In this document: piece after piece, positions 34,470 through 47,569 of the stretch
Layout of the letters: every line of letters begins with the position of its first letter
How positions within the stretch are numbered: position 1 is the first letter of the stretch
NCBI GenBank assembly: GCA_905221605.1
Contig: CAJNDS010002360.1
Span: 244,001-308,000, forward strand
Direction of reading: 5' to 3'
Source: Symbiodinium natans
Taxonomy: Eukaryota > Sar > Dinophyceae > Suessiales > Symbiodiniaceae
DNA: 64,000 bases
Made by a program: the position numbers and the translations under genes
The notes under the pieces: generated by a model
What the model saw: the letters and a program-made list of their open reading frames with translations, nothing else
The model's database searches: none
What the model was told of the DNA's origin: nothing

Positions 34470-36292
34470 TTACACGCACATACCATCAGGTAAGCCCTGC
34501 ACTCGAGCGTGATCCACCGTGCGCTTGACCATAGCTGGTAGCTCCCTGGCTTTCCACACCGGAGAAACCACAAAATACGTCCAGCGCAGCAGGCGAAACA
34601 AAGCAACCCATGGATAAAACAAGCCGCGCCTAAGTAATTCCCAGGCATCGCAGCTTCCATAGTACTTCTGGACACGGGCGACATGTGTAAAGCCTCCACA
34701 GCATGGGCAAGCACTTGAGCACACGAAGGTCTCTACCGTCATGAACGTCGCAACGGCGGTGGGCAACCAGGCCTAAACGAGCGTACAAAGACTTGGCTGG
34801 CTCGTTGTCCACCTGCTAAAAAACACGAGCCGATGTATGCTGGGCAGCTTGAACTGAAATCCGGACCGGCCGCTTGTTTCTTTGTTTCCGGGATCCACAC
34901 CCGCACGTGCAAGGTTGCGGCAGCAGCGCCGCTGAGCTCTCCCTGTCGAATGGCATGCCGGAGCAGCTCCTGCTGTCAACGAGACGCTGGAAAGGTCAAT
35001 CCCCTTTTTGAGTTTAGGATATGGCTTGATTGTCCGCTATCCTTCGCGTTACATTATGAGCATAGCCGTGTGAGTCGGGCGTATGCATGAAATGATTAAG
35101 TCTAGGGTTGGGCTGCTGATGGCTGTACTGAATAACGCATTCGCCTCGGCCTCCCATGATTCCCCTCCTTTGTATCCCCTTCCAGGAAACCCCCATGTCG
35201 CCCGTGACCCCATTTAGCTAAATGTTCAATGGAGAACGGAGATATTCATACATTGTGCCGGGAAATGGGGTCCTCGGCTTGACCTACAGGGTCTTTGTTG
35301 GGGGAGGCTCTTCCCACCCCTCCCCCCCCAAACCCTCCCTGCAAAGAGGGGGGAGGTGACTATGGACCCCTAACCACCAGCTACGGCAGCTAGGGGACCA
35401 TCTCAAAACAAACTGTAGAATCTCTTCCTTCCTTTCCTCGATCCTCCCCAGCCCCCGGCCGCTTAAGTAACTTGATGCTTGACGGAAGTCTAGTCTGAAT
35501 GATTAATTCCTTTGGCATGTGACCGAGAAAGGTGAGCCCCTACCCAACGTGTGAAGAAACACCCACCGAAACCGACCGCCCTTTCCATGCTCAGCACATC
35601 TCAACACATCTCAGCACATGCTGAAAGCAAGAGGGAAGGTAAAAAAGAAAGTGACCCGAACGCCGAATGCTCCACACCCCAAAGTGGCGCTCCGCAGCGT
35701 GGCCGCGCCGGCGCTGGGCCGCCTCCACTGCCAGGCTCAGGACGTAGAGCACGGGCGAGCTGAGCTGAGATATGCTGACATTGACACGTGTGAGATGCAC
35801 ACAAGGTGTACGAAATTCAAAGGCCGGTATCGACAAAGGCTCCGGCTGCAGATCCCCTTCCAGGCGCCACGCACAGTAGCCAGCGACGCTGGCCCCTGGG
35901 AGGTTGTGCATGTGGTTTCGCTGCTGCCTCCCTTGACAAAACCCGGATCCTATTCGGAACAACACATTGACGATTTTTGCTGCGCGGCCAATGACAGCAA
36001 CGTCGACGCACGTGCGCGAGCCAGGTTCTGCGGCTTGCATCAGCCACCTGGACGCTCCACAGGTCACATCTCTTGCATCGGCCTGACAGTCTTGAAGTAT
36101 CTTGAAGTTCTGTCCCAGTGGCAGATGCAGCGACTGGTCGCGCAGGCCGAAGCACTGTGCTTCAATGTGCCTTTTGCGGCAGAAGCAGCTCAGGGCTGCA
36201 GACGTTGGCATGGTCAAACTTACATTCTGGCTGCCGCGAAGCAACTGAAGCCATGGGCGATCAACTTCCCGGAAAGGCCTCTCACGGACCAT
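34470..36292 (-). CDS. GNAT-family N-acetyltransferase, multi-exon
   Basis: First exon 36224-36292 starts at ATG (MVRERPFREVDRPWLQLL) and ends at GTAAGT; a pyrimidine-rich AG acceptor lies six bases before the ATG, suited to leader trans-splicing. Further exons: 35855-35895 (SVAGYCAWRLEG), 35693-35764 (VLYVLSLAVEAAQRRRGHAA, the acetyl-CoA-binding motif A), 34901-34969 (ELLRHAIRQGELSG…TLHVR), 34737-34812 (VDNEPAKSLYARLGLV, motif B) and from 34693 down (VQKYYGSCDAWELL). Order and motifs match GNAT enzymes, which transfer acetyl from acetyl-CoA to amines; the substrate is unknown. The intron after GHAA must begin GA for the RGxGxxLL spacing to hold. A middle exon (35.9-36.2 kb) and the 3' end, open to 34470, are unresolved. 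Confidence 0.75.
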
Positions 36293-36299
36293 TGCCGGC

Positions 36300-38330
36300 T
36301 GTAGTAAAAAAATCTCGGTGTTTCTGGTCGTTTCCAGGCTCTGTCAAAGATGGCGAGTCTCTACGGGTATCAAACAAGCAAAAAAAAAGTTCTGGAACAG
36401 GGACGAAGATCGTCGAAAGGCCCACATCTTACAGCTTTTGACGTGAAGTATGGTCGTGGGTGAGGCGAAAGTGATAGCCTCACGGTCAGCAACGGCGCAT
36501 CCACGGAGTTCTCGTAAGCTAGCTGCCAAAGCACGGTTGCATCCTCGGAAGTCAGGGTGTGTGAGGTGCAAGCTCTGAAGGTCAACTGCAGCGCCACACG
36601 GGCGGCTTTCAAGTGGTTTCACACCATCTCCGCTTCACCAAGACCTCCCCCGTCATGAAGCCATCCAGACAGCTACCCCCGCAACACTAGAACCATCTTG
36701 ACCTTTCATCTAATCACTTGATCCCAGTTAAACATCCCAAGGAGCCCGAGAAAACCTTCACCCTGCACATTACGCCAGCTGCGAACTAGATAAGCCGTGG
36801 GCCTTTAGCAGACCTACCGGTTTGAGGGTTTTGTGGAAAATCGTTCCACGGTCAGTTCTCCAGATTTTCTTTGGGTTGTCCGAGACTGGACCTTTTAACT
36901 CAGCGGTCGATGCAATGCACACAGCAAAACATGCGCAACCGAAGCCAAGCGGCAAGTGCTTCAGAGGACACCCAGCCCTCCTGGAAGACAGAAGAAAGCG
37001 AGATGTTTCTTGATATGCGCACCCTTTCAACCGGACCACCTTGCAAGATCCTGCAAACTCACATCCTGACACAACATGTTCACTTGGACCCCATTGCCAT
37101 GCTCACACTGAACTGACTTGGGAGGCCCGAAGGCGAGGGGCACATGCGGACGGCACAAAGGCAGATACCTGAAGTCAAAAAAATGCGTCAATTTGAAGCA
37201 CCTTCAAGAAGCCATCGTGGGCACTGGCGAAGCTTCCGGGTACGTGATGAACTCTCGGCCGTTGGGGATATCGCACTTCAGCATGTACCAGTGACCCAAA
37301 TCGGGAGCCCCGGCCTGCAATTTCTTATATGCTGCCAGCCTTCTAAATCAAGGGGGGTAGGCGGAGGGGGGAGGAGGAGGGGGAGGAAGGCAGGTCTGCG
37401 GCTCTTCGCCGGGAATACGAAGGGAGCCCGGGTAAACAAGAACGATCGCAAAGCCTAATCCCTAAACCGCTCACTCCGGAAACATGAAACACATACACCT
37501 ACCGCATCTTGAAACCGCGGCCGGGTTGGTTGCATGACCATCCGAACAGTCGCATGGCAGCATCCCTGTTGGTAGTTTCCGTTTTTGTGCACTTTACGAA
37601 CATATGTGTACATAAGCATGTGACAATGCAATATACAGCATCATTTGTAGAAACGTATGTATATGTATGTGTACATATATATAAATATGTATCTCATTGT
37701 TGTCGTCCACTTTTGTTGCTTTCCTCATTTTGACTCTTGTTTCGAATCCCAGTGTCCTGTCCGCAAGAAGTGATGAAGAGCCTGCGCCCGCAGCAGGCCT
37801 CTCCGAGGTACAACAAGATTTGAACAAGTGGCGTGCAGGGATCACTGGATATATCCATCCATTGATTGGTCAATCTTCAATCTTCCTCTTAGTCTGCACA
37901 GCCTTTCACTTCCGCAAGCTTGCCCGGTCGGCACCTGCACTTTTGCAATCTGCCCTGGTGAAATCCTCAGCTGGCCATCTCAAAAGGCAAGCACAGCACG
38001 ACAGCACAGCTCAAAAGGACAGTCGTGCAGATGTGCAACACGCACCCTCACACGCAAGGTTGCAAGACCACCCTCAACAATCCTTGTCGACGTATCCGGT
38101 GCATAGCTCACTGATGCTAGAAACATGGCGTGCAGTGTTGCATCTGATAGAAGAAATCTTTTCCGGAAAGGTTGTCCTAGGATTTCCTGAAACCCCGGTT
38201 TATCGGAAACCGGTCTCTGGAGCTGTCAAAAGGAAGTCCTCCAATCGCCTACCCTTCCACGAGCTCAATTTCTTCGAGTTTGATATACCAGACCCTAGAT
38301 TTTCCTGGGTTCGTGGCATTTTTCAGCATG
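36300..38330. other. No well-supported gene
   Basis: The longest frame here (plus, 37697-38404, 235 codons) starts without ATG; its first part could be an exon after the acceptor TTTCGAATCCCAG at about 37751, but its strand disagrees with neighbours and I see no domain. A short telomere-like scrap lies at 37456-37468, a G-rich tract at 37350-37390 and an AT/ACATAT simple tract at 37650-37690. Confidence 0.35.
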
Positions 38331-38509
38331 TTTCTAAATCAGATGTGAAACTTGGCTGCAAGCTGTACTCCCCCTCTTGGACCCTATGCATAGAAGGCCG
38401 CTGACGTCCACGGAGCCACGGACAAAAGCGGAGAATGTTCGTGACAAAGTTCGATAAAACAATGACAAAAGTGAAGTGGCAAGGGGGGCAGGTCCTGGCC
38501 GAGGGCTGC

Positions 38510-38702
38510 AGTGCATGGCAGCTCGTGGAGCAGGGTGGAATGTGTCTTTGGCAGCGTTGCTGGAGCAGTTGTACCGGTCTAGGACGTTAAATCCGCTGCC
38601 ACCTTCGACCCCTGCAGGCTCCGAGGCATCAGGTCCAAACACAAAGGAAGCGCTGCTGGGGAACTCATCAGCACAGCAAGGCAGCAGACGGGTGGCCAGC
38701 AT
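38510..38702 (-). CDS. Possible first exon, unknown product
   Basis: An ATG at 38702 opens a frame reading MLATRLLPCCADEFPSSASF and later GFNVLDRYNCSSNAAKDTF. The frame stays open to 38334 but composition worsens below about 38510. A plus-strand frame covers the same DNA and is also open; I favour minus because the surrounding exons are minus. No domain recognised. Confidence 0.3.
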
Positions 38703-39868
38703 GAATGCAGAAACTGGAAGCTGACCGCAGCTAACCCCTGCGTGGATCCGGAGCTGCGCTGGGAGCTCCCGTGCAGCCGCGTGTACCAGCAGCTCTGAAC
38801 CCCAACCAGGCAGCGGTCAGAATGTGAATGCCAATGCAGAAAGAAGCGCGGGGCGAGCGGTTAACTCCGGAGCCGATCGCGCACTACACGGCCGCCCACG
38901 TGTAGAAGTTTTTATCAACGGCAGAAATGGCGGAACCAATGGTGAACATGCAGGAAAGCATCTCGGACACTGGCAGGGCGAGCCTCGTGGGAGCACCCTC
39001 TTCGTCCATGAAAGCATGAATGGGCAGGCGCAACAGGACTTAGGTGAAACGGGGCGCAGGACTAGCAAGGACCGAGGGTGCGGCAGGACGACGGGGAAAG
39101 CGGACAGGCCACAAAGAAGCCCAGGCGTGATGACCGGACATGGTTGTTTGAAGGTTTTTCATCTAGAAGCCCTTCTACATCGCTTATGACTCTCGAAGAA
39201 AAAGGCATCGTGAAATTAATCAAAGATACCATACGGCACAGATACTGGTAGGAAAAACAGCTCTTTCGAAGCTGCACAGTGCCTTGACGATCCGCCTATA
39301 TTGCGCGCAGCGTTGGCGCAGCAGTAAAGGAGCTTCGTTCGGCAGTGGAGAAGAAGTTGTGTCTATTCATTGTCAGTCGTTGAGGCATGGTCTATCCAAT
39401 TCTGTCGGGGTTTTCCGCCACTGTCTTGCCGATTAAATATTGGTGGCATTACCTGGAACAAAAGACACCTCTCTTACAGGACCCGCAGCAGCACTATATG
39501 AAGGACATGCTGAAGTAGCTTCGTACGTGTTCGCCCACGGAAGATCGCCGAAAAATAGTATCCTCCTCTAGCCACCCCCAACTTGGACAAGCAGCTTTCA
39601 GCTCTCAAACAAGCTCTTGGCGTGCAATTTACACAGGCAAAGAAGCTTCATTGACATTGTTCAAGCCCCCTTGACCTGAAAGGCATGCAGCTTCTTGGCC
39701 ACGGCGCTGGTTGGATTTCGTATCTCCAACCCATGAAGTAGCTTGTCACAAATGAAAGCATCGCCGACCATGAGCTTCTCTTAACTTCTTTACCTGATAG
39801 GCAGCCTCAAACTCCCGTGCAAAAGGGTGCCATGACGAAAGTTCGGATGCATTTGGGTCTGTTTCAGA

Positions 39869-39870
<2 letters not shown>

Positions 39871-39928
<58 letters not shown>

Positions 39929-39975
39929 AGCGCGGGAGAGCGAGAGAGAGAGAGCGAGAGTGAGAGAGCGAGAGA
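39871..39975 (+). repeat. GA dinucleotide repeat with interruptions
   Basis: A (GA)n tract with GC and CA interruptions (GAGCGAGAGAG, GACAGAGCGCGGGAG). Simple sequence; the serine/leucine open frame across it is an artefact. Confidence 0.9.
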
Positions 39976-40233
39976 CGATATTTCCTCGGTGAGGGATCAA
40001 TGAGTCCCGATTGCTCTTTAAGAGCACTATGGTTCCTTCAGCATCGTAAACCATGTCAAAATCTAGCCGGGGGCTCCATGATTTGCGACAAGCCGGCCCA
40101 CATTGGACGTGATGTACCTATCCACGCAAGTCATGACTAGAGCACTTAAGAATCTTTGCTGCTTCATTTGTGATCTCCCAGCATCGTCTTTGACGAGGAA
40201 AGTTGGCTTTCGATCCCCATTGGCGATGATATC

Positions 40234-40482
40234 TTAATAGTGCTGACTGGAGCCTAACCTCAGCAAATCCTGTACTAACTTATCATGCTCCAGTTCTCGA
40301 AAACGGCTTCCCAGTGCAATACTGAGTTCTTTGGCAGCTTCGGCTCGGCAAGATCTGGAGCTATCTAATTTATAGTGCGAGTAGCAAGAGATGTCGACCT
40401 TGTTGAACGAAGGGCATCTTATGTGTTGAAGATATGGTTCTCCACCGTATTTTGCATTCTGGACCTCATCATGATCATACAC
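40234..40482 (-). CDS. Possible exon, up to 82 residues, unknown
   Basis: The frame ends in TAA and reads VQNAKYGGEPYLQHIRCPSF, then SCRAEAAKELSIALGSRFRE and LEHDKLVQDLLRL. An acceptor-like GATGAGGTCCAG lies near 40463, and GAG|GTTAGG near the 3' end could be a donor. The helical, charged composition supports coding. No family recognised. Confidence 0.4.
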   Translation of the reverse strand: MYDHDEVQNAKYGGEPYLQHIRCPSFNKVDISCYSHYKLDSSRSCRAEAAKELSIALGSRFRELEHDKLVQDLLRLGSSQHY

Positions 40483-40825
40483 ACTTTGTAAACACTGCTA
40501 AGCAACGACATAGGCCTGTCATCAGAGGCCCAGTCAGTATCTCCCATTTCAAACCGAACGACCTGCGGGCAGGAACAGCTCTTCACTGGTTGAAACATAT
40601 TTCGTCTGCGTTGTTGCTGTCAACAGCATTTGCTCCTGGGCTGCTCGTCAAACTCATTTGTCCAATGCTGCATTTGTCCCAGTAGTCTGGCACTGTCTCT
40701 GTATGGCGTATAGCATATATGTCGTATACAAAATGCGTAGATAGTAGAACACGTACGTAGTACATCCTTGTACAGTTTAGAATGCATATGTAGCTAGCAT
40801 ATGTGGAACACGTAAGGTAGTAATG

Positions 40826-40852
40826 TATATATATATATATGCACACTATATA
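40826..40852 (+). repeat. AT-rich simple repeat
   Basis: TATATATATATATATGC-type alternating tract followed by CACACTATATATGC. Simple sequence with no coding content. Confidence 0.8.
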
Positions 40853-41134
40853 TGCATAGGTATAGAATGTGCAAATACATTTAGAATACATTTAGACAGA
40901 GAGAGGGCATGTATCACACACATAGTGTGTGAGGCAGGCCAGGGAGGATAGGACCGAGAGGACCAGAGGGTGCAATAACAAATGAAAGACAAAAAATGAA
41001 AAGCAATTCGTCCTCAAAAACTGAACAGCCGGAAGATCCGCTTCACCGTCTCATCTTCGTGCCAAGCTTCATGCGAAGGACAGGACTTTGCAGGCTCCTC
41101 AAGTCAAGATGGAACCCCCTTCTGCTTCACAGCT

Positions 41135-41524
41135 TCACCATTTCATCTCCGGATTCAACCATAGCCCAAAAAGTGATAAGTCAGCCAAGCATCTCACTTG
41201 CACGCATCCTGACGGGGCTGATCGACTTGATGACAGAGCCTTAGCCAAGAAGCGACAAGTCGGAGGTCTTGCGTTTCTTCGAAAGCCATCCTGCCACACT
41301 GTTGAAACGCGGTTACATATGGTTACATGCAATGCCTTGTAAGGACCTAACACAGCATCCATATATCTAGCCCTTGACTCAGTTTCCTCCGACAGGCGAG
41401 GTGCCCACCCGGAAATCCAAGCCCTCGCTGCCAGAGTAGGTGTCCAGATTCGCCTTTGCCTCCAATCGCTCCAAGGCGTCGAAGTCAAACATTGCCGCAG
41501 TCCCAGCTTTCTATCGCAGGCCAC
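41135..41524 (-). CDS. Possible exon, up to 129 residues, unknown
   Basis: A minus-strand frame ending in TGA has protein-like composition through most of its length (WAPRLSEETESRARYMDAVL, then VSTVWQDGFRRNARPPTCRF). A GTGAGA site near its 3' end could be the real donor. Borders are therefore uncertain. No domain seen. Confidence 0.35.
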   Translation of the reverse strand: MACDRKLGLRQCLTSTPWSDWRQRRIWTPTLAARAWISGWAPRLSEETESRARYMDAVLGPYKALHVTICNRVSTVWQDGFRRNARPPTCRFLAKALSSSRSAPSGCVQVRCLADLSLFGLWLNPEMKW

Positions 41525-42199
41525 TGATTGGCTGCTCTAGGCGGTTGCTCTGGCTGCTATAGGGAGGCTGCTCTAGGAGGCTACTACATCTACTACTGTT
41601 GCTGCACAATGCTGGGAAAATGCGCAAGGCCCTACTTGAGCAACTTGAGACGGCGTCACGGCGGCAAACCGCTGCCATGCATCGGGCGAAGCTGTATCAG
41701 TCAGCGCTCGTCCTCATCTGCTGTGTCGCCCGCTTTTCGAGGTCGCATCCTTAGAGCAGTGGCACATCAGCGGAGCCTCAAACACCGCCCAAACTCAGCC
41801 CGAGTGTGCGGCAGCAGCCCTGCGCATTGGCTGGCAATTCGGAATCGCCCAACCTCTACAGCACACAAATGCACGCAACATGTGAAGTGCATTGAAGCGC
41901 AGTGCATCCCCAGAACGTGAGGCTTGTGTGAGCGCCTCGGCTCTATACTCCGCTTCGCCATCATAGCCTTGGCAAGTGCTGAAGCAACAACTGCTTCCCA
42001 TCCGAACATCCTCGAGGCCTCGTGCGAACCTTCCGAGACCCGTGCTGTGTATCGTGTCGGGTTTGCGCGAGCTGGGTCGCACACTGCACACACGTCCGAG
42101 ATCCGTCCGAGCGAAGCCGCGGCCGACTCCCGCGGTTACGGCAAACAGAGTTGCCAAACTGTTGGGTGCTCATGAGGGCGGACTCCTGTCATTGCCCTT

Positions 42200-45100
42200 G
42201 TGGCGTTGGTTTCAGCTGAGGGCTGTTGCTGAAAAGTTCAGAAATTCTGATTGGGAAAAGCTGCTTGTCCCCATTCTGTTGCCTGATGCGGAGCCCTGAT
42301 TCACCGCAGTGACTTGTGCTGGAGCCTGAGATGCCCCATCCAACCCTCCACAAGGCAAACTTGGCCCTTACGTTGTCATGCTTCGCAGTGGACCATCCCA
42401 TGCATTGCCTTTGCAAGCTGCTTAAGTTTCGCCAGGGTCGAGGAAACTGGCATGCACAAGCAAAGTGACTTCCGACATTCCAGATTATCCCGAGGAATGA
42501 GCATGCTTCACTGAAATGAACCAAAAACTTGGATCCTCGCTTCCCTCTGTCTCGCGAGTGATGCCCACCTCAGATAAGCAAAGAAAACGAGTTACAAGCA
42601 GCTCATGGGTCTTTGAAGGGTTAACAGCAGGCAATTCCCGAGTGCTGCTTTGCCACATACTGATCCACAACTTCCAATTCTTCCTCATACAGCAAGGCCT
42701 GTGTCCAAGACGTGACCAGCAAAGGTAGTGACACCCACTTCATGATTCCATACGTGCATAGTGCGACAATGAAACGGCAAATCTGGGGACTCAACATGAG
42801 GAAGCACAGCAAGTTGCGCAAACAAAGATGAGTGGCTGCGAAGATAGCTGGCTACACCGGCCGGTTTTTCAGCAGACTCGATAAGAGCTATTACTTGTGT
42901 GACGGCTCGTTTCGCTCCCCAGAATCATCAAGGGCCAAGCAGCTCTTGTTGGGCCTATAAGCTCGTACCGTGGCGCCTGCAGGCGGCAGTGCAGGAAAAC
43001 GATCTGCACCAGATCCTGCCAAGCACCCGACACACACGACATCGTGCCAACAAAGCTAGTGAGCTTCAGGTTGAAATCTCATGCTAGAACTCTCATTGTT
43101 AAGAAGCTGCAATCTCTACTGACTCTTTCGACAACTCAGAATAAATATCGAGGCCATGAGTAGCGCTCAGTCTCCCCGGCAGGCCTCCTCTTCTAAAACT
43201 CCTTGCGCGTCCGACAGGGCACAGAGCACACGGAAGTACAAGAGAACGCCTCAGGTGAGTCGAGGACTTGGCCCCAGAAACGTCTGCCGAGCTCAAGCAA
43301 GTTGCCACGTGCATCAGAGCCCCAGCCCAAAGGCACGTTCACAAGCACCAATCATAGACCAGCCGCTTACACCGAAGGCAATGGTCAGCCTTAACTCTCC
43401 AGGTCTGAAGCTTGGGTCAGAGATTCTGAAAAATTTACGGATTCATGCTATACATCAAACTGCTCCCGGCCTTACCACATGGATGCGGACTGCCGAGGCA
43501 AGCTCGCCATAATGCCGCAGGAGGCGGATCTCCTTCCAAGAACCAGGTAGGCCGTGGCTGTTGAGAAGCTTCGGGATACGACGGGCACGGTCTCAGAAAC
43601 ACATGGAACACGCACTTCAGAATCCGCTGCCACCAAAAGCCCGGCACTTGTCTACATCACCCTCAAATTCCACTCCGGCCAAATTCCACACGAGCACGTC
43701 TCCTCTTCAGAGCGCTGTCGGGAGGAATTCATCACCAACTCCTGAAGCGAGTCTTCTCCAGCACCTGTGCACAAGAGGCTTCGTGAATGGAACATAATGG
43801 GACCATCTTTGTTTCTGACATCTGACTCATGCAAACATACCCAGGCTAAGTGCAATGCATGTGAAGGTCAGAAGATAGACAGTGGAACTTTAAGCCTCGA
43901 CATGGACCCGATGAAGGCCAGGAACCTCAGATCCCTGAAACCGATCGTCTTTAGAGCCCCTTGAAAGTGCGGACTCTGCAAAGCCCTGGCGACGCTGCCT
44001 TGCATAAACGTGCACACAGAGTGGACCAAGAAGTCCAGCTCTCCGAACATCTCCTGGGCGACTGTCGGACTACATCACCTTCTCGGCTCATGTGTCTGCA
44101 AGAGTGGCGCCTATGATCAGTCCATCCACAGAGTGCAAAGAAGCCCTCGCCCTCCTGCCGAATCCTTCAGATGCTACACCAAAAACCACCAACAATGCCA
44201 AGTTACATCTGTTCTCTGCGTGGCTTCGTTGTTCCGGGCCATGGACTGGTTCATGCCTTCCATGCTTTGACGTCGCTGAGTCACTGACAGACTTCGAGTT
44301 GCAGAGGCTCATGTCTCGAGCATTGCGTATGGAGACTTCTGACACCAAAATGGAGACTGCGGCCCCCGCGAAATACCAGCAAAAAGACCGTCAGACCTCG
44401 AAGTGCAGGAGAGCCAGAAAAGAACCTCTTGCAGGTTGTTAAACCTCCATCCTGGAACATGTATTCGCCTCGGCTTCCAACCGAGAGGCGTTTAGAACAA
44501 GCAGACCAGGATCTCCTTCCCAACCCTTCTCCCCAACCAGAAACTTTTCGAAACCCCCTCTTGAACTTCCGTGTTGGGCCAGCCCGTCCCCCATCAGGTC
44601 CGCAACAAGCCTCCAAGGCGTCTAGGGAACTCCACCCACCCCCTACCCCCTTCCCAGGGCGCCCCGACTGGTGCGTGTTTCCAGCCAGGATTTTGTTTGG
44701 CCCGGAATGGGCACCCACTCCTGGTCCACCAGTGTCTCTTGGGCCAGCCATCTGGGCGGATGTGACCTGCGTCTCTTTTTGGCGCGACCCCGCCCTTTTT
44801 TCAGTCCGTAAACCCTGCATTAGGCTCGGCTACCCTTGCCGAGGCAGCCTCACTCACTTTGGCGGCTAATTATCTTCATTCATTCTGCATACAGCATACA
44901 ACTGCGTACTTCATACTTTGCAGTTGCCCCTGCATCCACACCGGTACCGGGATTGTGCTCAGAGGCCGACTACCCAGCATGGATATGCCTCGGCATCTCT
45001 TGGAGGACAGCATGGAATTCAGGGCCGCAACGGGAATCCAGATGATCAGAGACTGCTCGCATTCTCACACGGGCTTGGGCTTCATCCTTTGACCGAAAGG

Positions 45101-47530
45101 CGTGCTGCATGAACAGCCGCAGATGATCCGACGTACATACACAACCTCTGAGACCTGGGCCGCTAGAGGAAGAGTCGACCTGCAAAAACGGATATCTTGT
45201 TTGCCTTGGTGGAACAAGCTCGACTCGGCTTTGTCAACTGCAGTCGTCCCGTAACCTGGCTACTTGCTGTCGAGCAGCACGTACCATAAAACCACAAGAA
45301 AGATCAAGTAGTAAACCTTGGAACCAGGGCCACATGCACAGCTTGCCAGGGTAGTCAGGCAGAGGAAAACATCCCCACATCGACAGATTAGGACAAGCCG
45401 TGCCAGATTCGATGGGACAGGTCTGCCATGCTGACCCTAACACTCGCCTTGAGACTTTGCAAATCAGGGGGCGGAGTTGACGATCAGATGCCGGTTGATG
45501 CCGCCCCACCAGTAGATCAGGGTCCTCAGCATGAGCTTACGTCTTTACAGCTGGGCACAGCTGATCAGACCGGAAAATCGGAGGCAGGACCCTTCAACTA
45601 TTCTCAATTGTCGGAAGTAGGCTTCAATGACACAAGCACTCGCAAGTCCGCTTTGGAATATCCGGTACACTTATGTGCGAAGCCACCTTGAAACCACCTA
45701 CCTGGATCCTGGTTCATATCCAAGAAGCTGAAAGGCACCCTTCGCGTAGCGGATCATGGCAGCAGCGGTTCAGGGACTCAGACCACTCACACAGTGCAAC
45801 TTATGTGAGGGCAACTGCCCATCAGAAGACCTGCTCAGGCTGTCGAATTCTGAGACGGATTTTCAAGAACACGTCCAACGCTTTTTCAGGAAGCTTGTAT
45901 AGATGTCCTGCGTAGAAGGCCACTTGGCTCTGTATGGATGTAAAATTCCTACTCCTGACCGGTGGCGAGCAAAGATTGCAAGAAGATCCCACACGTATAC
46001 GGCAAGCCCAAATTGGGCAGAGAAGGAAGTCCAGCCCTTCCAAGCCAACATTGAAGCTCCTGGTTGATGCATCGAACTCAGCCTGAGAATCAGTGGCAGC
46101 ATCTCAGCAGCTTGTCACATCTTTTTTCCTCGAACATTGACAGGCAGGTTGCCATTCCGTGTCTCTTCCTCCAAGGGCTCCGCAGAAACAGCAATACCGA
46201 AAAACAAGCTGCCGAGCACCTTTCAGGCCCGTGCACCTCATTTGGCATTTGGCTTGGTAGGAGGCCGCCTCAAGGAGCAGCAAAATCCTTTTTGTTTTAA
46301 AAAGGGAGAACGAATCAGGCCGACTGCCAGAACTACCTGAGCGCGAATCTCAGCCATCGGTTCTTTGTTTACCATAGAATGCCAAGACGTAGGAACCAGA
46401 ACTAAAGATCAACCTGCCATAACCCCAACTGCCCTCTTTCGAGTCACGCAGGAATCATTAACAGGAAGGCGGCGCGCTGCGCACCCGTGTCCCTCCTCTG
46501 TACCCCAAAATTAACCGGGAGTGGACTCGCAGATCATGCCATGCTCCACAATGGATACCTTCAGAGAGGAGAGGAGTCCACTCTTCCAACAAAAGTGAGA
46601 CGTATTGCCAGGAAATCCTGCAAGTCTCCTCCATTATAGCGCTAGCTGTCATTCTCAAGTTGGAGCTATGAAGGAACATGCTGTCCTATGAGCGAGTACT
46701 ATGGGTTCTGCACAGACCTGCACAAACCTATGCGCGCAGGGTTTTAGCTGACACGGCACACTCCCCACAAACGAAACTTCCTCAAACCTTTGCAAAATGC
46801 GCTGGTTCCAAAAGCAGCCCTACACACACTAAACTGCGCATGCCTGCACGGTCGAGGCAAAACCTACACTAACAAGGCCCGATGGCACTTGCCACACAAA
46901 CACATGTACAACGTCTGCGCAGCTCATCGAAGACTTGTTTGACACCGACACGCTGCAACAGCCGATCCCCTTACAATGATTCAAAGTCATGCCACCCTGC
47001 GCCGCATTCTTGATTCTTGGGGATGGATGAATTGCTGGGCAAGGTGACACCCCAGGTCATGCCCACTTGGCAGGGGGGACTCAAGCTGCTGCAGAGTTTT
47101 GCTGGAGAACGGGTGTTGAGTTGCTGATTGAGGTAGTTGCTTCAGACCTCACCTGTAAAGACATGGCAAGGATTGGCGTCATTCTTTGGGTTTTCACTTC
47201 GGTGTAGACCTGGAAGTTTGTGTTGTTGAAGTGGTGAGAATGTATGGTGTCGTTAAACAGGCTTGTTTGGTATGGGCCGGGCGAACTCGGCGGTACTTTT
47301 CGGGTGATGTCAAGAAAAAGCCTGCCCGATCAAAAAACATGCTGCTTTCAGAAAATCAGTAGGTCTGTCGATAATTTGGTAGGCATGCTACGTTCATGGA
47401 GTCACAGTTTCAATTAGCAAGTTTCAATGGTGACAAACGACTGGAACTAGGACCAGGCAATCTCCCGCACACGAGACCGGCAAGCCGGACCCGGGAGGGG
47501 GCACCGCAAGGAACGCACTCAGTGCTAGCA
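42200..47530. other. Long stretch without a supported gene
   Basis: Open frames of 60-180 codons overlap on both strands, the largest on minus at 44281-44820 and plus at 44429-44869 in C-rich DNA, but none has clear exon borders or a domain. A plus-strand frame at 42120-42299 (LRAVAEKFRNSDWEKLLVPI, stop) reads well but has an equally open minus partner. A small GGCTGCTCTAGG tandem repeat lies just before this region at 41530-41583. I expect short exons here that I cannot delimit. Confidence 0.35.
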
Positions 47531-47532
47531 TG

Positions 47533-47536
<4 letters not shown>

Positions 47537-47567
<31 letters not shown>
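47537..47567 (+). repeat. GA dinucleotide repeat
   Basis: An uninterrupted (GA)n microsatellite of about 30 bases. Simple sequence. Confidence 0.9.

Positions 47568-47569
<2 letters not shown>

Noticed and set aside
37735-37760. TTTCGAATCCC resembling a tRNA T-loop
   Set aside because: No matching T-stem, anticodon arm or acceptor stem can be drawn around it.
37697-38404. 235-codon plus frame that looks like a signal peptide protein
   Set aside because: The apparent start is TTG with no upstream in-frame ATG, and the supposed signal peptide overlaps a pyrimidine tract that reads better as a 3' splice site.
44281-44869. Overlapping 179-codon minus and 146-codon plus frames
   Set aside because: Both arise from C-rich, stop-poor DNA. 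Composition is proline or glycine-rich on either strand, with no splice borders or domain.
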